Shown here: positions 27,942 to 36,233 of the stretch, in pieces
Layout of the letters: every line of letters begins with the position of its first letter
How positions within the stretch are numbered: position 1 is the stretch's first letter
Assembly (NCBI GenBank): GCA_937949945.1
Contig: CALFEQ010000176.1
Location: forward strand, 1-41,010
Direction of reading: 5' to 3'
Length of the DNA stretch: 41,010 bases
Origin: an uncultured Myxococcales bacterium
Lineage (GTDB): Bacteria; Myxococcota_A; Polyangia; Polyangiales; Polyangiaceae
The notes under the pieces: generated by a model
Database searches by the model: none
Told to the model about the DNA's origin: nothing
Seen by the model: the letters and a program-made list of their open reading frames with translations, nothing else
Translations under genes and position numbers: made by a program

Positions 27942-28445
27942 TCACATCGCGAACCCGCGGACCATCGCGACCGCGAAGTAGAGGATCGCGACCGACGCGA
28001 GCATGACGAGCCTGCCGATCCACGACGCCGCGCGACGTGCGCGCAGCGCGCGACGGGAGCCCGGCTCGCTTTCGAGCGCAGCGAGCGCGCGCTCGTTGGC
28101 GACGAGCTCGTGGGCGGCGGTCGCGACGAGGACGAGCGCGATGAGCGAGAGCTTCCACGCGAGGGCTCGCCCGAACGAGCCGCTCCAGAAGGCGGGATCC
28201 TGGAGCAGCGATCCGCCGATGCCGCGGTAGTGGAGGTTCGCGAGGCCGGTCACGATCAGGATCCCGAGCGAGATCCATCCGAGGAGCCGGAAGCGCTTGC
28301 CGATCGCCTTCAACAGAGGTGCGGACTCTTTCGGCTCCCTGCGGCGGAGCACGGGGACGACGACGGCGGCGAAGAAGACCATCGAGCCGACCCACGCGGC
28401 CGCCGCCAGGACGTGCAACCAGACGAAGAGCCCGTAGCCGGTCAT
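27942..28445 (-). CDS. Four-helix membrane protein, CopD-like
   Basis: A 167-residue integral membrane protein. The ATG at 28445 overlaps the stop of the nsrR-like gene (ATGA), so the two are translationally coupled. Four hydrophobic helices are visible (GLFVWLHVLAAAAWVGSMVFFAAVVVPV; LLGWISLGILIVTGLANL; ALAWKLSLIALVLVATAAHEL; LVMLASVAILYFAVAMV). The first has the 'WLHVLAAAAWVGSMVF' pattern of CopD/cytochrome-b-like proteins, and the His residues in helix 1, after helix 2 (LHYRG) and in helix 3 (AHEL) could bind haem or copper. Its place behind an NO-sensor-type regulator suggests a role in respiratory or nitrosative stress. Family membership is by pattern. Confidence 0.85.
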   Translation of the reverse strand: MTGYGLFVWLHVLAAAAWVGSMVFFAAVVVPVLRRREPKESAPLLKAIGKRFRLLGWISLGILIVTGLANLHYRGIGGSLLQDPAFWSGSFGRALAWKLSLIALVLVATAAHELVANERALAALESEPGSRRALRARRAASWIGRLVMLASVAILYFAVAMVRGFAM

Positions 28446-28903
28446 CGCTTCCGCCGCGCCGGGGCAGCGTGAGGTTTGCGGAGGAGGCGGACGAGGCGCG
28501 GGCGTTCCTCGACGAGATCCGCGAGGGAGCAGCGGTCGAGCTCGCGATAGAACGCCTCCGCCGCGCGCGCGATCGCGCCACGCAGCCGGCATGCCGATTG
28601 GATCTTGCACGGCGCCGCGTCCGCGCGGAAGCAATCGACCAGGCCGCGGTCCTCCTCGAACATGCGCACGACCTCGCCGATGCGGATCTTGCTCGCCGGC
28701 CGGGCGAGCTGAACGCCTCCGCCCGCGCCGCGTCTCGCGCGGAGGAGCCCGCGGCGCCTCAGCTCCTTGGCCGCCTTCGCCACGTGGGCGTGGGAGATGC
28801 CGTAGGCCTCCGCGATCGCCGACGCGGGAACGGGGCGATCCGTGTGGGCGCCCACGTAGATGAGCACACGGAGGGCGTAGTCCGTGTAGGTGAGTAGCTG
28901 CAT
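28442..28903 (-). CDS. nsrR: Rrf2-family regulator, NsrR type
   Basis: A 153-residue Rrf2 regulator. The N-terminal winged helix (MQLLTYTDYALRVLIYVGAH, then YGISHAHVAKAAKELRRRGLL) and wing 'RGAGGGVQLARPASKIRIGEVVRMFE' match E. coli NsrR closely. Three cysteines, C91, C99 and C105 (LVDCF...PCKIQSACRLRGA), fit the Fe-S cluster ligands of NsrR, which senses nitric oxide. The tail 'FYRELDRCSLADLVEE' is also NsrR-like. IscR and RirA have different Cys spacing. It probably represses NO-detoxification genes, perhaps including its own operon (cupin, nsrR, CopD-like protein) and the divergent octahaem cytochrome. It lies 43 bp after the cupin gene and overlaps the membrane-protein gene by four bases. 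Confidence 0.88.
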   Translation of the reverse strand: MQLLTYTDYALRVLIYVGAHTDRPVPASAIAEAYGISHAHVAKAAKELRRRGLLRARRGAGGGVQLARPASKIRIGEVVRMFEEDRGLVDCFRADAAPCKIQSACRLRGAIARAAEAFYRELDRCSLADLVEERPRLVRLLRKPHAAPARRKR

Positions 28904-28946
28904 CGTTGGCTCCCGATCGATCCGCGGGGGGCGTCGTGACGAGTCG

Positions 28947-29249
28947 TCACGCGCCGCAGCTCGCCGCCGGACCTTCCTCCTTCAGGCGCGCGTGGACGAC
29001 GACGAGCTCGAGATCGGTCTCCGCGTCGATCGAGTGGCGCTCCTTCGGACGCATGACGACGACGTCTCCCGGCGTGATCGGTCGCTCGTTGCCCTCGACC
29101 GTGAAGCGGCCGTTGCCTCGGACGACCGTGACGACGACGTCCACGTTCGAGTGGTGCTCGGGGACGCGAGCTCCTGCGTCGACGCGAAGGCGGACGACCT
29201 TGAGCGCGTCGGACACCGAAATCGGATCCTTCTTGATCGACGTAGCCAT
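28947..29249 (-). CDS. Small cupin-domain protein
   Basis: A 100-residue single-domain cupin. The ATG at 29249 follows GGAGGAG, the strongest ribosome site in this operon; an upstream ATG at 29288 is less likely. Cupin motif 1 is 'GARVPEHHSNVDVVVTVVRGNGRF' with H32 and H33, and motif 2 is 'PGDVVVMRPKERHSI' with H72, so a mononuclear metal site is possible, though the usual Glu of motif 1 is Asp or absent. The C-terminus ends in a Cys (SCGA). It is the first gene of the operon with the NsrR-like regulator. Small cupins beside NsrR or hemerythrin genes occur in other bacteria; the substrate is unknown. Confidence 0.88.
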   Translation of the reverse strand: MATSIKKDPISVSDALKVVRLRVDAGARVPEHHSNVDVVVTVVRGNGRFTVEGNERPITPGDVVVMRPKERHSIDAETDLELVVVHARLKEEGPAASCGA

Positions 29250-29330
29250 GAGCTCCTCCGGTCTGCCGGTCGCGGTCGAGTCGCCCACCGTGGAACGAGA
29301 CGTCGGACCGGGGCCGATGAATAGGTAGAG

Positions 29331-29345
29331 GAAATGACGCTTTTC
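29331..29345. promoter_or_regulatory. Candidate operator between cupin and octahaem cytochrome genes
   Basis: GAAATGACGCTTTTC is an imperfect dyad (GAAA-N-G ... C-N-TTTC) in the only AT-richer patch of the 221-bp divergent region. It has some likeness to NsrR half-sites (AAGATGCATTT type in enterobacteria). It lies 82 bp before the cupin start and 126 bp before the cytochrome start. The assignment is speculative. Confidence 0.2.
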
Positions 29346-29470
29346 GTCCAGGGCGCCAGGACCGGCCAGGAGCGAAGCGTCGACGACTCGGGCCGCCGCA
29401 CCTTTCCGACCCCTCGCGCTCGCCGTCGCCGTATGCTCGGACGTGCACGGCTGGGCCGTGCGTGCAGGTG

Positions 29471-31303
29471 ATGAGGAGTCGGACGAGGTTCTTGGTCGTG
29501 GTTCTCGTCGCGGCGGCGCTCTCGGGCTCGTGCGGGGCGACGCCTCCGTCGAAGGTCCCCGGGGCGTCGGGCGGCACCGGCGTCGTGACGAGCAACGTGC
29601 GCTTCTCGGACTACGCGGGCACGAAGGCGTGCGAGGGCTGCCATGCCCCTTACGTCGCGTCGTGGCTGCAATCGCCGATGCACAACATGACGCGCGAGGC
29701 GAGGGGAGCGGAAATCAAGGGGCCGTTCGACGGCACCGTGTTCCATTTCCACGGCGATACGGCGCGGCTCGAGTCCGCGGGCGCGGACCGGTTCATCACG
29801 ATCGACTCGAAGCGCTTCGGTCGCGCCAAATACCGGATCACGCGCGTCATCGGCGGGCGTCATCGCGAGGACTACGCCGGCGTGTCGGTGGCCGAGGTCC
29901 GCGAGGGCGCGCCTGCGATCGGCGATCCGACGGAGGAGCTCGTGATGCCCGTGAGCTTCGTCTACGCGACCAAGTCGCTCCGGTACAAGGGCTACTCCGT
30001 CATGGTGAAGGAGCGCGACGGCCTCAAGGTCGGTCCGGTCTGGAACCAGACGTGCATCTTCTGTCACAACACCGTTCCCTATCTGTCGACGGTGCTCGGC
30101 GCGCTCTCCAAGACGAGCGGCTACCAGGGGACGGTCGTCGATCCGCTCCTGCCGGAGCCGATGCGCGCGTCGTACGTCGTGAAGGACGAGGGCGCGATGC
30201 GGGCGTTGTTGAAGGAAGAGGCCGCACGCCTCGGGGCGACGAATCGCAGCCCGACGCTCGCGCAGTCGGTCGCGATCACACGGTCACGCTTCCGCGCGAA
30301 GCACCTCGTCGAGGTCGGCATCGGCTGCGAGTCGTGCCATCTCGGCGCCGCCGAGCACGTCGCCGACCCGTCGAAGCTGCCGTCGTTCGAGCCGATCAGC
30401 GACGCGTTCGAGGTGCGGCTCCCTCCGCCGAAGAACACGGAGCCGGACGCGGTGCGGGCCGAGAGACGCGCAGCGACGATCAACCGCGCGTGCGCGCGCT
30501 GCCATCAGGTGCTCTTCACCGGCTACGACCCGACGTGGGAGGGCGGCTCGCGCAAGCGATCGCCTGGCGGGAGCCACATCAACTCCGGCGAGGCGCGCGA
30601 CATGATGCTCGGCGCCTGCGCGTCGAAGCTCGCGTGCGTCGATTGTCACGACCCGCACGCCCCGGACGCGACGGAGGCGCTCCGCGCCCTCGAGCCGGCG
30701 AGGGAAGACGCGCTCTGCACGCGCTGTCATCAGAGCCTCGCGACGGCGGAGGCCCTTCGCGCGCACGCGCACCACGATCCCGCTCGCGAGGGGGCGCGCT
30801 GCATGAACTGCCACATGCCGCGCAAGAACATGTCCCTCGACGGAGCGCTGTCGCGCTACCACCGCATCGGCTCGCCGACGGACACCGACAAGGTCCTGCT
30901 CGACCGGCCGCTCGAGTGCGCGCTCTGCCACCACGACAAGGACGTGCGCTCGTTGGTCGAGACGATGGAGTCGTGGTGGAACAAGTCGTACGAGCGGGGC
31001 GCGCTCGAGAAGCTGTACGGCGCGCTCGACGCGAACGTCATGGTGGCCACGGCCCAGCGCGGCAAGCCCCACGAGCAGGCGGTCGCCTTCCAGATCCTCG
31101 GCGAGGCCCGGAGCCGTTCGGCCGTGCCGGTGCTCGCGTCTCAGCTCACGCACCCGTATCCGCTCGTGCGCGGCTACGCGAAGCGCGCCCTCGATCGGAT
31201 CGAAGGCGCGCCCGTCCCCGTCGACATCGATGCGTCGGACGAGGAGATCGAAGATCAGGTGAGGCGAATTTTTCGAGTGAGAGAGGCCCGCAGCGCGCAC
31301 TGA
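29471..31303 (+). CDS. Octahaem cytochrome c lipoprotein
   Basis: A 610-residue exported protein. The ATG at 29471 is chosen; GTG codons at 29462 and 29468 are alternatives. The signal ends in LSGSC (Cys21). Eight CXXCH motifs are present: 29630-29644, 30053-30067, 30326-30340, 30491-30505, 30635-30649, 30716-30730, 30800-30814 and 30917-30931. The spacing is irregular, with a large first gap (about 140 residues) that contains a beta-rich insert, and then a tighter group. Phrases such as 'CVDCHDPHAP' and 'CMNCHMPRKNM...YHRIGSP' are typical of the cytochrome c554/NrfA-like multihaem superfamily. No lysine-ligated haem (CXXCK) is seen, so it is not NrfA. The last 110 residues carry a HEAT-like segment (AVPVLASQLTHPYPLVRGYAKRALDRI). 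It may move electrons to nitrogen oxides or extracellular acceptors. Confidence 0.92.
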   Translation: MRSRTRFLVVVLVAAALSGSCGATPPSKVPGASGGTGVVTSNVRFSDYAGTKACEGCHAPYVASWLQSPMHNMTREARGAEIKGPFDGTVFHFHGDTARLESAGADRFITIDSKRFGRAKYRITRVIGGRHREDYAGVSVAEVREGAPAIGDPTEELVMPVSFVYATKSLRYKGYSVMVKERDGLKVGPVWNQTCIFCHNTVPYLSTVLGALSKTSGYQGTVVDPLLPEPMRASYVVKDEGAMRALLKEEAARLGATNRSPTLAQSVAITRSRFRAKHLVEVGIGCESCHLGAAEHVADPSKLPSFEPISDAFEVRLPPPKNTEPDAVRAERRAATINRACARCHQVLFTGYDPTWEGGSRKRSPGGSHINSGEARDMMLGACASKLACVDCHDPHAPDATEALRALEPAREDALCTRCHQSLATAEALRAHAHHDPAREGARCMNCHMPRKNMSLDGALSRYHRIGSPTDTDKVLLDRPLECALCHHDKDVRSLVETMESWWNKSYERGALEKLYGALDANVMVATAQRGKPHEQAVAFQILGEARSRSAVPVLASQLTHPYPLVRGYAKRALDRIEGAPVPVDIDASDEEIEDQVRRIFRVREARSAH

Positions 31304-31422
31304 CGAGCCGACCGGAGCGTCCGGTGACGGCCGTCTTCCCTCGCGTTTCGCGGCCGAACGAGGCCGTCGCCGAGTCGAGGAAGTATGACGGACTCGGTGA
31401 TTGCCGGTATCCTCGAAGTGCG

Positions 31423-32757
31423 ATGCGTTACCTATACGGAGACTCGACTCCGTTTCCGCTCGGGTACAACTTCCTTACGACCCTCGAGGCGTTCATGTCG
31501 GCTGCGACGCGCATCGTGCAGCTCGACCTCGAGGGTCAGGCGCTGGCGAAGCAGCGCGAGGAGCTCGCGCAGAGCCGCGTCAAGGGACTCGAGGCGCTCG
31601 AGCAGTTCCACAACGTCGTGATGCGCGCGGTGCAGGACACCGCGCAGAAGGTGCAGCACCAGCACGCGCTCGACTACGCGCGTACGCTCGCCGAGTACGC
31701 GACGCAGTACATCGAGGAGCACCGGCGCACGACGCTCGCCGCGAACGAGCGCGAGTCGCTCCAGATCCGGAGCGAGGTCGATCGTCGCGCCGCCGAGATG
31801 CGCGCCCAGCTCGAGGCGTTCCTGAAGGTCGCCCGCTTCCCCGTCCTCAAGACGAAGCTCTCGATCCGCCTGAACCTCGACGGCAAGGACGCCCGACACA
31901 CCGGCACGGCGGCCTTCGAGCATCCGGACGGGATCGCGACCGCCTTCACGGTCGCGCCGCACCGTACGGCCACGTGGAACGCGCCGCGGAAGGTCGCCGA
32001 CTTCGCCGAGAAGGTCGATCTGCGCGTCGGCGTCGAGAAGAGCTGGCTGCGCGGGACGGTGACCGCCAAGCTCCTGAACGTCGACGACTGGACGATCAAC
32101 CAGTTCGAGATGAGCGACGAGGCCTTCGAGCTCGTGCTCCGCCGCAAGCTCACCGAGAAGGAGATGCTGATCTTCCACATCCGTCGCAACGAGGCGGGGG
32201 GAATCAGCGGCACGGTCGAGCATCCGGGCGCGCCGGGCGCCGAGGCGCTGCCGGGCAACCTCAGCGGACAAGACGTGAACCAAATCGAGCGCATCTGGCT
32301 CGCGCTCAAGCAGGCGACGCGCGACGTCCTCGAGCAGAAGGAGCAGCTCCTCAACGTCTCGCTCGACGGTCAGCCCGTCTTCGAGAACGGGCTCGCGCTG
32401 CCGTTCGTCGTGCGGCTCGTCGCGATGTTCGGGCCCACCGTGCGCGAGATCGCGAAGCGAAGCCCGAACGAGTTCGAGCTGACGCTGAAGACCGAGGCCG
32501 AGGGCGGCCGTCGCGAGGAGCTCTATCTCCGTAAGGAGGCGCTCGTCAGCACGCTGCAGCCGCTCCCGGCGAAGGGCCGCGAGGTCTTCGCGCCGCTCGG
32601 CCTCGACAAGTGGCTGCCGAGCATGACGGCGGCGCCGCCGGCGGTCACCACGGTCTCGGAGCCGCCGCCGCGGCTGCATCTCGGCTCGGAGGTCCCGCCG
32701 GCGCGTTCCTCCGTCCCGCCCGTCCCGTCCGTCCCGCCCTCGCGCAGCAAGCTCTGA
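31423..32757 (+). CDS. Protein of unknown function with N-terminal coiled coil
   Basis: A 444-residue soluble protein. The ATG at 31423 begins a striking N-terminus, RYLYGDSTPFPLGYNFLTTLEAF, whose density of aromatic, Gly and Pro residues suggests strong conservation. Residues of about 30-135 are a charged helical region with coiled-coil heptads (LDLEGQALAKQREELAQSRVKGLEALEQF...). The middle has short strands and amphipathic helices. The last 50 residues are Pro/Ser-rich and look disordered. There is no signal peptide, membrane segment or catalytic motif. I do not recognise a named family. It lies 119 bp after the octahaem cytochrome and 18 bp before the transporter, and could share transcription with the latter. 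Confidence 0.85.
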   Translation: MRYLYGDSTPFPLGYNFLTTLEAFMSAATRIVQLDLEGQALAKQREELAQSRVKGLEALEQFHNVVMRAVQDTAQKVQHQHALDYARTLAEYATQYIEEHRRTTLAANERESLQIRSEVDRRAAEMRAQLEAFLKVARFPVLKTKLSIRLNLDGKDARHTGTAAFEHPDGIATAFTVAPHRTATWNAPRKVADFAEKVDLRVGVEKSWLRGTVTAKLLNVDDWTINQFEMSDEAFELVLRRKLTEKEMLIFHIRRNEAGGISGTVEHPGAPGAEALPGNLSGQDVNQIERIWLALKQATRDVLEQKEQLLNVSLDGQPVFENGLALPFVVRLVAMFGPTVREIAKRSPNEFELTLKTEAEGGRREELYLRKEALVSTLQPLPAKGREVFAPLGLDKWLPSMTAAPPAVTTVSEPPPRLHLGSEVPPARSSVPPVPSVPPSRSKL

Positions 32758-32775
32758 GCGCGGGCGCCACCACGC

Positions 32776-34062
32776 GTGTCGAGCGCACGAGACAGCTCTC
32801 GACTGCGGTCGATCCTCGGCGGGTCCGCCGGCAACCTCGTCGAGTGGTACGACTGGTACGTCTATTCCGCGTTCGCGCTCTATTTCGCGCCCGCGTTCTT
32901 TCCCTCGGGGGATCGCACCTCCGAGCTGCTCGGCGCGGCCTCGGTCTTCGCGGTCGGCTTCGTCGTGCGGCCGATCGGTGCGTGGCTGATGGGCGTGTAC
33001 GCCGACCGGCGCGGCCGAAAGGCGGGGCTCACGCTCTCGGTGACGCTCATGTGCGCGGGCTCGATGATCATCGCGTGCACGCCCGGACATCGGAGCATCG
33101 GCGTGGCGGCTCCGGCGATCCTGGTCGTGGCGCGCCTCCTCCAAGGGCTCAGCGTCGGCGGCGAGTACGGAGCGAGCGCGACGTACCTCTCCGAGGTCGC
33201 GTCGCGCGGCCGGCGCGGGCTGTGGTCGAGCCTCCAGTACGTCACGATCATCGCCGGGCAGCTCGTCGCGCTCTCCACGCTGCTCGTCCTCCAGGTCGTC
33301 CTCGATCGCGCCGCGCTCGCCGCGTGGGGCTGGCGCGTGCCCTTCGTGATCGGCGGGTTCCTCTCGATCGCCGTCTTCTGGTTGCGGCGTGGGCTGATCG
33401 AGACGAGCTCGTTCACCGCCGTGGAGACGAGCGGCAAGACGGATCGGTCGAGCGCCCTCCGCCTCCTCCGAGAGCACCCGCGCGAGGCCGCCATCGTCGT
33501 CGGCCTCACCGCGGGCGGCACGCTCGCGTTCTACGCGTACACGACGTACATGCAGAAGTTCCTCGTCGTCACGACGGGGTTCGAGAAGGAGACCGCGACG
33601 CGGATCACCGCCGCCGCGCTCGCCGTCTTCATGGTGATCCAGCCGGCCGTCGGCGCGCTCTCCGATCGCGTCGGGCGCAAGCCGATCATGATCGCCTTCG
33701 GCGTGCTCGGCACGCTGCTGACCGTCCCCATCATGACGGCGCTCGAGAGCGCGCGCGACCCGTTCGTCGCGTTCGGGCTCGTGCTCGCCGCGCTCGTGAT
33801 CGTCTCCGGCTACACGGCGCTCAACGCCGTCGTGAAGGCGGAGCTCTTCCCGGCCGAGATCCGCACGCTCGGGGTCGCGCTGCCGTACGCGATCGCGAAC
33901 ACGTTGTTCGGTGGGACCGCCGAGTCGGTGGCGCTCTGGCTCAAATCGCGCGGGAGCGAGCGCGTCTTCTACTGGTACGTGACCGCGGCCATCGCCGTCT
34001 CGCTCGTCGTCTACGTGCGCATGCGCGACACGCGCACGCACAGTCGGATCGTCGAGGACTGA
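32776..34062 (+). CDS. MFS transporter of the metabolite:H+ symporter family (KgtP-like)
   Basis: A 428-residue permease with 12 predicted membrane helices. The GTG at 32776 starts 'SILGGSAGNLVEWYDWYVYSAFALYFAPAFFP', the hallmark of the metabolite:H+ symporter group that includes KgtP (2-oxoglutarate), ShiA and ProP. 'ADRRGRKAGL' between helices 2 and 3, 'LLQGLSVGGEYGASATYLSEVA' in helix 4 and 'DRVGRKPIM' between helices 8 and 9 are the MFS and group signatures. Import of a dicarboxylate or 2-oxoglutarate by proton symport is the best guess; the substrate cannot be fixed from sequence. It ends two bases before the heptamer array at 34065. Confidence 0.92.
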   Translation: MSSARDSSRLRSILGGSAGNLVEWYDWYVYSAFALYFAPAFFPSGDRTSELLGAASVFAVGFVVRPIGAWLMGVYADRRGRKAGLTLSVTLMCAGSMIIACTPGHRSIGVAAPAILVVARLLQGLSVGGEYGASATYLSEVASRGRRGLWSSLQYVTIIAGQLVALSTLLVLQVVLDRAALAAWGWRVPFVIGGFLSIAVFWLRRGLIETSSFTAVETSGKTDRSSALRLLREHPREAAIVVGLTAGGTLAFYAYTTYMQKFLVVTTGFEKETATRITAAALAVFMVIQPAVGALSDRVGRKPIMIAFGVLGTLLTVPIMTALESARDPFVAFGLVLAALVIVSGYTALNAVVKAELFPAEIRTLGVALPYAIANTLFGGTAESVALWLKSRGSERVFYWYVTAAIAVSLVVYVRMRDTRTHSRIVED

Positions 34063-34064
34063 CT

Positions 34065-34099
34065 GCAGTCCTCAGTCCTCGGTCCTCAGTCCTCAGCGT
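34065..34099. repeat. Heptanucleotide tandem repeat, TCAGTCC family
   Basis: Five phased units: GCAGTCC, TCAGTCC, TCGGTCC, TCAGTCC, TCAGCGT. The unit is the same as at 45-72, about 34 kb away. It begins two bases after the stop of the MFS gene, in the gap between two convergent genes. Confidence 0.8.
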
Positions 34100-34126
34100 C
34101 TGCGGATGCGCGCGCGGAGCGCGCGC

Positions 34127-34147
34127 CCTGGAGCCTGGAGCCTGGAA
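34127..34147. repeat. Heptanucleotide tandem repeat, inverted AGGCTCC family
   Basis: Three phased units CCTGGAG, CCTGGAG, CCTGGAA. The reverse complement CTCCAGG is a rotation of the AGGCTCC unit at 16485-16540. It lies 8 bp from the stop of the pseudokinase gene, so both heptamer families meet in one 92-bp gap. Confidence 0.75.
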
Positions 34148-34154
34148 CCTTTTC

Positions 34155-36233
34155 TCAGGGCGCGGTCAGCGCGCAGCGGAAGCCGATGCTCGCGTTGCCG
34201 GCGTCGGTCATCCAAGGCAGTCGGTACGTCGCTCTCGCGGCCGTGGCCGCGTAGTCCCACGAGCCGCCGCGAAGGACGCCGCGAGGCGGCGGCTCCTTCG
34301 GACGCGTCGGGAGCTTCACGAGCGGATCGGTCACCTCGCCCGACGGATAGGGCGCGTAATCGTCCGCGACCCACTCCCAGACGTTGCCGCCCATGTCGAG
34401 CGCGCCGAACGCGCTCGCGCCTTCCGTCGCCGTGCCCACCGCGCTCGTGCCGCGGCGCTCACCACACCCGCCGGTCGCGCCGGCCAGCACGGCGACCGCG
34501 CAGGTCGTCGGCGGCGTGTTGCCCCACGGGTACTCGCGGCCGTCGGTCCCTCGCGCGGCGTACTCCCACTCCGCCTCGGTCGGGAGCCGCTTCTTCACGA
34601 AGGCGCAGTACGCGGCCGCCTGGTTCCTGTCGACGCAGTTCGCCGGGTGCTTCCCGCGATCCTTCTCGTTGTTGCAGCCCCAAGCGCCGTGCGACTGCTT
34701 CTTCACGTGGACCGTGCGCCTCTCGCACGCGCCGGCCTCGACGCAGGCGGCGTAGGCCTCGGCCGTGACCTCCGTGCGATCGATGTAGAACGCACGCGTG
34801 ATCGTCACGCGGTGGGCGGGCCGCTCGCTCTTCCGGTCGGAGTCCTTGCCCATCACGAACGTCCCCGCGGGCACCTTCACCATCCCGGGCGGTACGTCGT
34901 CGCTCGCAGCGCTCCCACCCGCGTCCCCACTCGTGCTCGTGCTCGCGCTCGCGCTCGTGCTCGTACTCGGGCTCGCCTTCGCGACGGGCGCAGCGCCCGC
35001 GTCGATCGCCGCCGTCTCGGCCGCAGGCTCCTCCTTCGGCCGCGACAGCGCCGCCGCGATCATGACCATCGCCAGCACGAGCGCGACGGCCGCGCTGACG
35101 ATCCCGCCGACGAGCACCGCTCGCGACGTCCCGAGCGGTCGCGCGGTGCTCGGCTGCGAAGCTTGCGCCGCCGATGGACCCGCGGGCGCCGGCGCTCCGC
35201 CGCTCGCCGGCGCGTTCTCCGTGCCCGAAGAGGGCGGCGCCGCGGATGAAGGAGGCGTCCCCGAAGAAGGAGGCGCATTCTGCCCGGAGCTCGGCGCGGG
35301 CTCGACGATCTCCTTGCTCGACGGCACGTCCGGCAGGCTCACGACCGAGTCCGCCAGGATGTCCGGTCCCGCGGCCGCCGTCAGGGCGGACCAGAAGTCG
35401 CGTGCATTGGGCCACCTGAGCTTCGGGTTCACGGCGACGGCGCGCGCGACGACGGCGTCGACGGCCTGCGGGACCGAGGCGCCTCGCGCGATGAGGGTCG
35501 GCCTCCGCGTGATGTCCGTCGTCTGCTTGTAGAGCTCCGTCGGGTGCGTGCCGTCGAACGGCGGGCGGCCGGTCACGAGCTCCACGAGGCAGAGCGCGAG
35601 CCCGTAGACGTCGGTTGGTGGTCCGATGCTGTCGTCGCCGAACGAGCGCTTGAAGTGCTCCGGCGCCGCGTACTCGGGGGCGAAGACGCGCGTGCCGGTC
35701 GAGCCGAAGCGCGTCGCGAGCGTGAAGCGCACGAGCTTGATGACCGGCTTCGCGCCGGCTTCGACGAGGATGAGGTTCTCGGGGCGGACGTCTCCGTGGC
35801 ACGCGCCGATGTCGTGAGCGGCGGCGAGCGCCATCGCCACGGACTCGAGCGCCGCGATGGATCGGCCGAGCGACTGCGCGCCGCGTCCGCGCATCTGCGC
35901 GAGCGACGAGCCGTCGGTGCGGGCGAAGACGCAGTACGCGACGCGCTCGCGGTCGGGCAGCTCCATGTCGCCCCATGCGAGCAGCTCTTCGACGTGAGGA
36001 GACGCCTTGCAGATGCGCTCGAGCTGCTCCGCCTCGAGGACGAAGCTCGCGAGGGCGTCGTCGAGCTCCGTCGCGGACATGCCGCGCAGGGCGCGGGGCA
36101 TGCGGACCGTGACGGGCGCGCCGTCCTTGTCGCGGCCCGCGAAGACGAAGAGCTCCGAGGTCTCCGTCACGACCGCCTCGAGGACGTACCTCTCACGGAG
36201 CGTCGTACCGAGGAGATCTTCCGCGCGACTCAT
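34155..36233 (-). CDS. Pseudokinase-type membrane protein with extracytoplasmic FGE-like domain
   Basis: A 692-residue protein. Residues 15-290 have the kinase fold (YAAPEH at the activation segment, DVYGLALCLVELVTGRPPF), but key residues are gone. There is no Gly-rich loop, the VAIK Lys is R44 (VTVRMP), the catalytic loop is CHGDVRPEN (HGD, not HRD), and the DFG position reads RFT (169-171). It is most likely catalytically dead. A Pro/Ser-rich linker, one transmembrane segment (about 372-396) and a Ser/Thr/Ala repeat lead to a sulfatase-modifying-factor domain (about 448-692) with 'MVKVPAGTFVMG', 'LPTEAEWEYAARG', 'GGNVWEWVADDY' and 'RGGSWDY'. The paired cysteines of true formylglycine-generating enzymes are absent after RGGSW. 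So a binding or scaffold role is likely. The GTG/ATG choice is not in doubt. Confidence 0.9.
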   Translation of the reverse strand: MSRAEDLLGTTLRERYVLEAVVTETSELFVFAGRDKDGAPVTVRMPRALRGMSATELDDALASFVLEAEQLERICKASPHVEELLAWGDMELPDRERVAYCVFARTDGSSLAQMRGRGAQSLGRSIAALESVAMALAAAHDIGACHGDVRPENLILVEAGAKPVIKLVRFTLATRFGSTGTRVFAPEYAAPEHFKRSFGDDSIGPPTDVYGLALCLVELVTGRPPFDGTHPTELYKQTTDITRRPTLIARGASVPQAVDAVVARAVAVNPKLRWPNARDFWSALTAAAGPDILADSVVSLPDVPSSKEIVEPAPSSGQNAPPSSGTPPSSAAPPSSGTENAPASGGAPAPAGPSAAQASQPSTARPLGTSRAVLVGGIVSAAVALVLAMVMIAAALSRPKEEPAAETAAIDAGAAPVAKASPSTSTSASASTSTSGDAGGSAASDDVPPGMVKVPAGTFVMGKDSDRKSERPAHRVTITRAFYIDRTEVTAEAYAACVEAGACERRTVHVKKQSHGAWGCNNEKDRGKHPANCVDRNQAAAYCAFVKKRLPTEAEWEYAARGTDGREYPWGNTPPTTCAVAVLAGATGGCGERRGTSAVGTATEGASAFGALDMGGNVWEWVADDYAPYPSGEVTDPLVKLPTRPKEPPPRGVLRGGSWDYAATAARATYRLPWMTDAGNASIGFRCALTAP
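34931..34975. repeat. Six-base in-gene repeat coding for Ser/Thr/Ala run
   Basis: About seven imperfect copies of GCTCGT/GCTCGC lie in tandem inside the pseudokinase gene and encode the STSTSASASTSTS linker. The unit of six keeps the reading frame, so copy-number change would alter only linker length. Confidence 0.55.
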
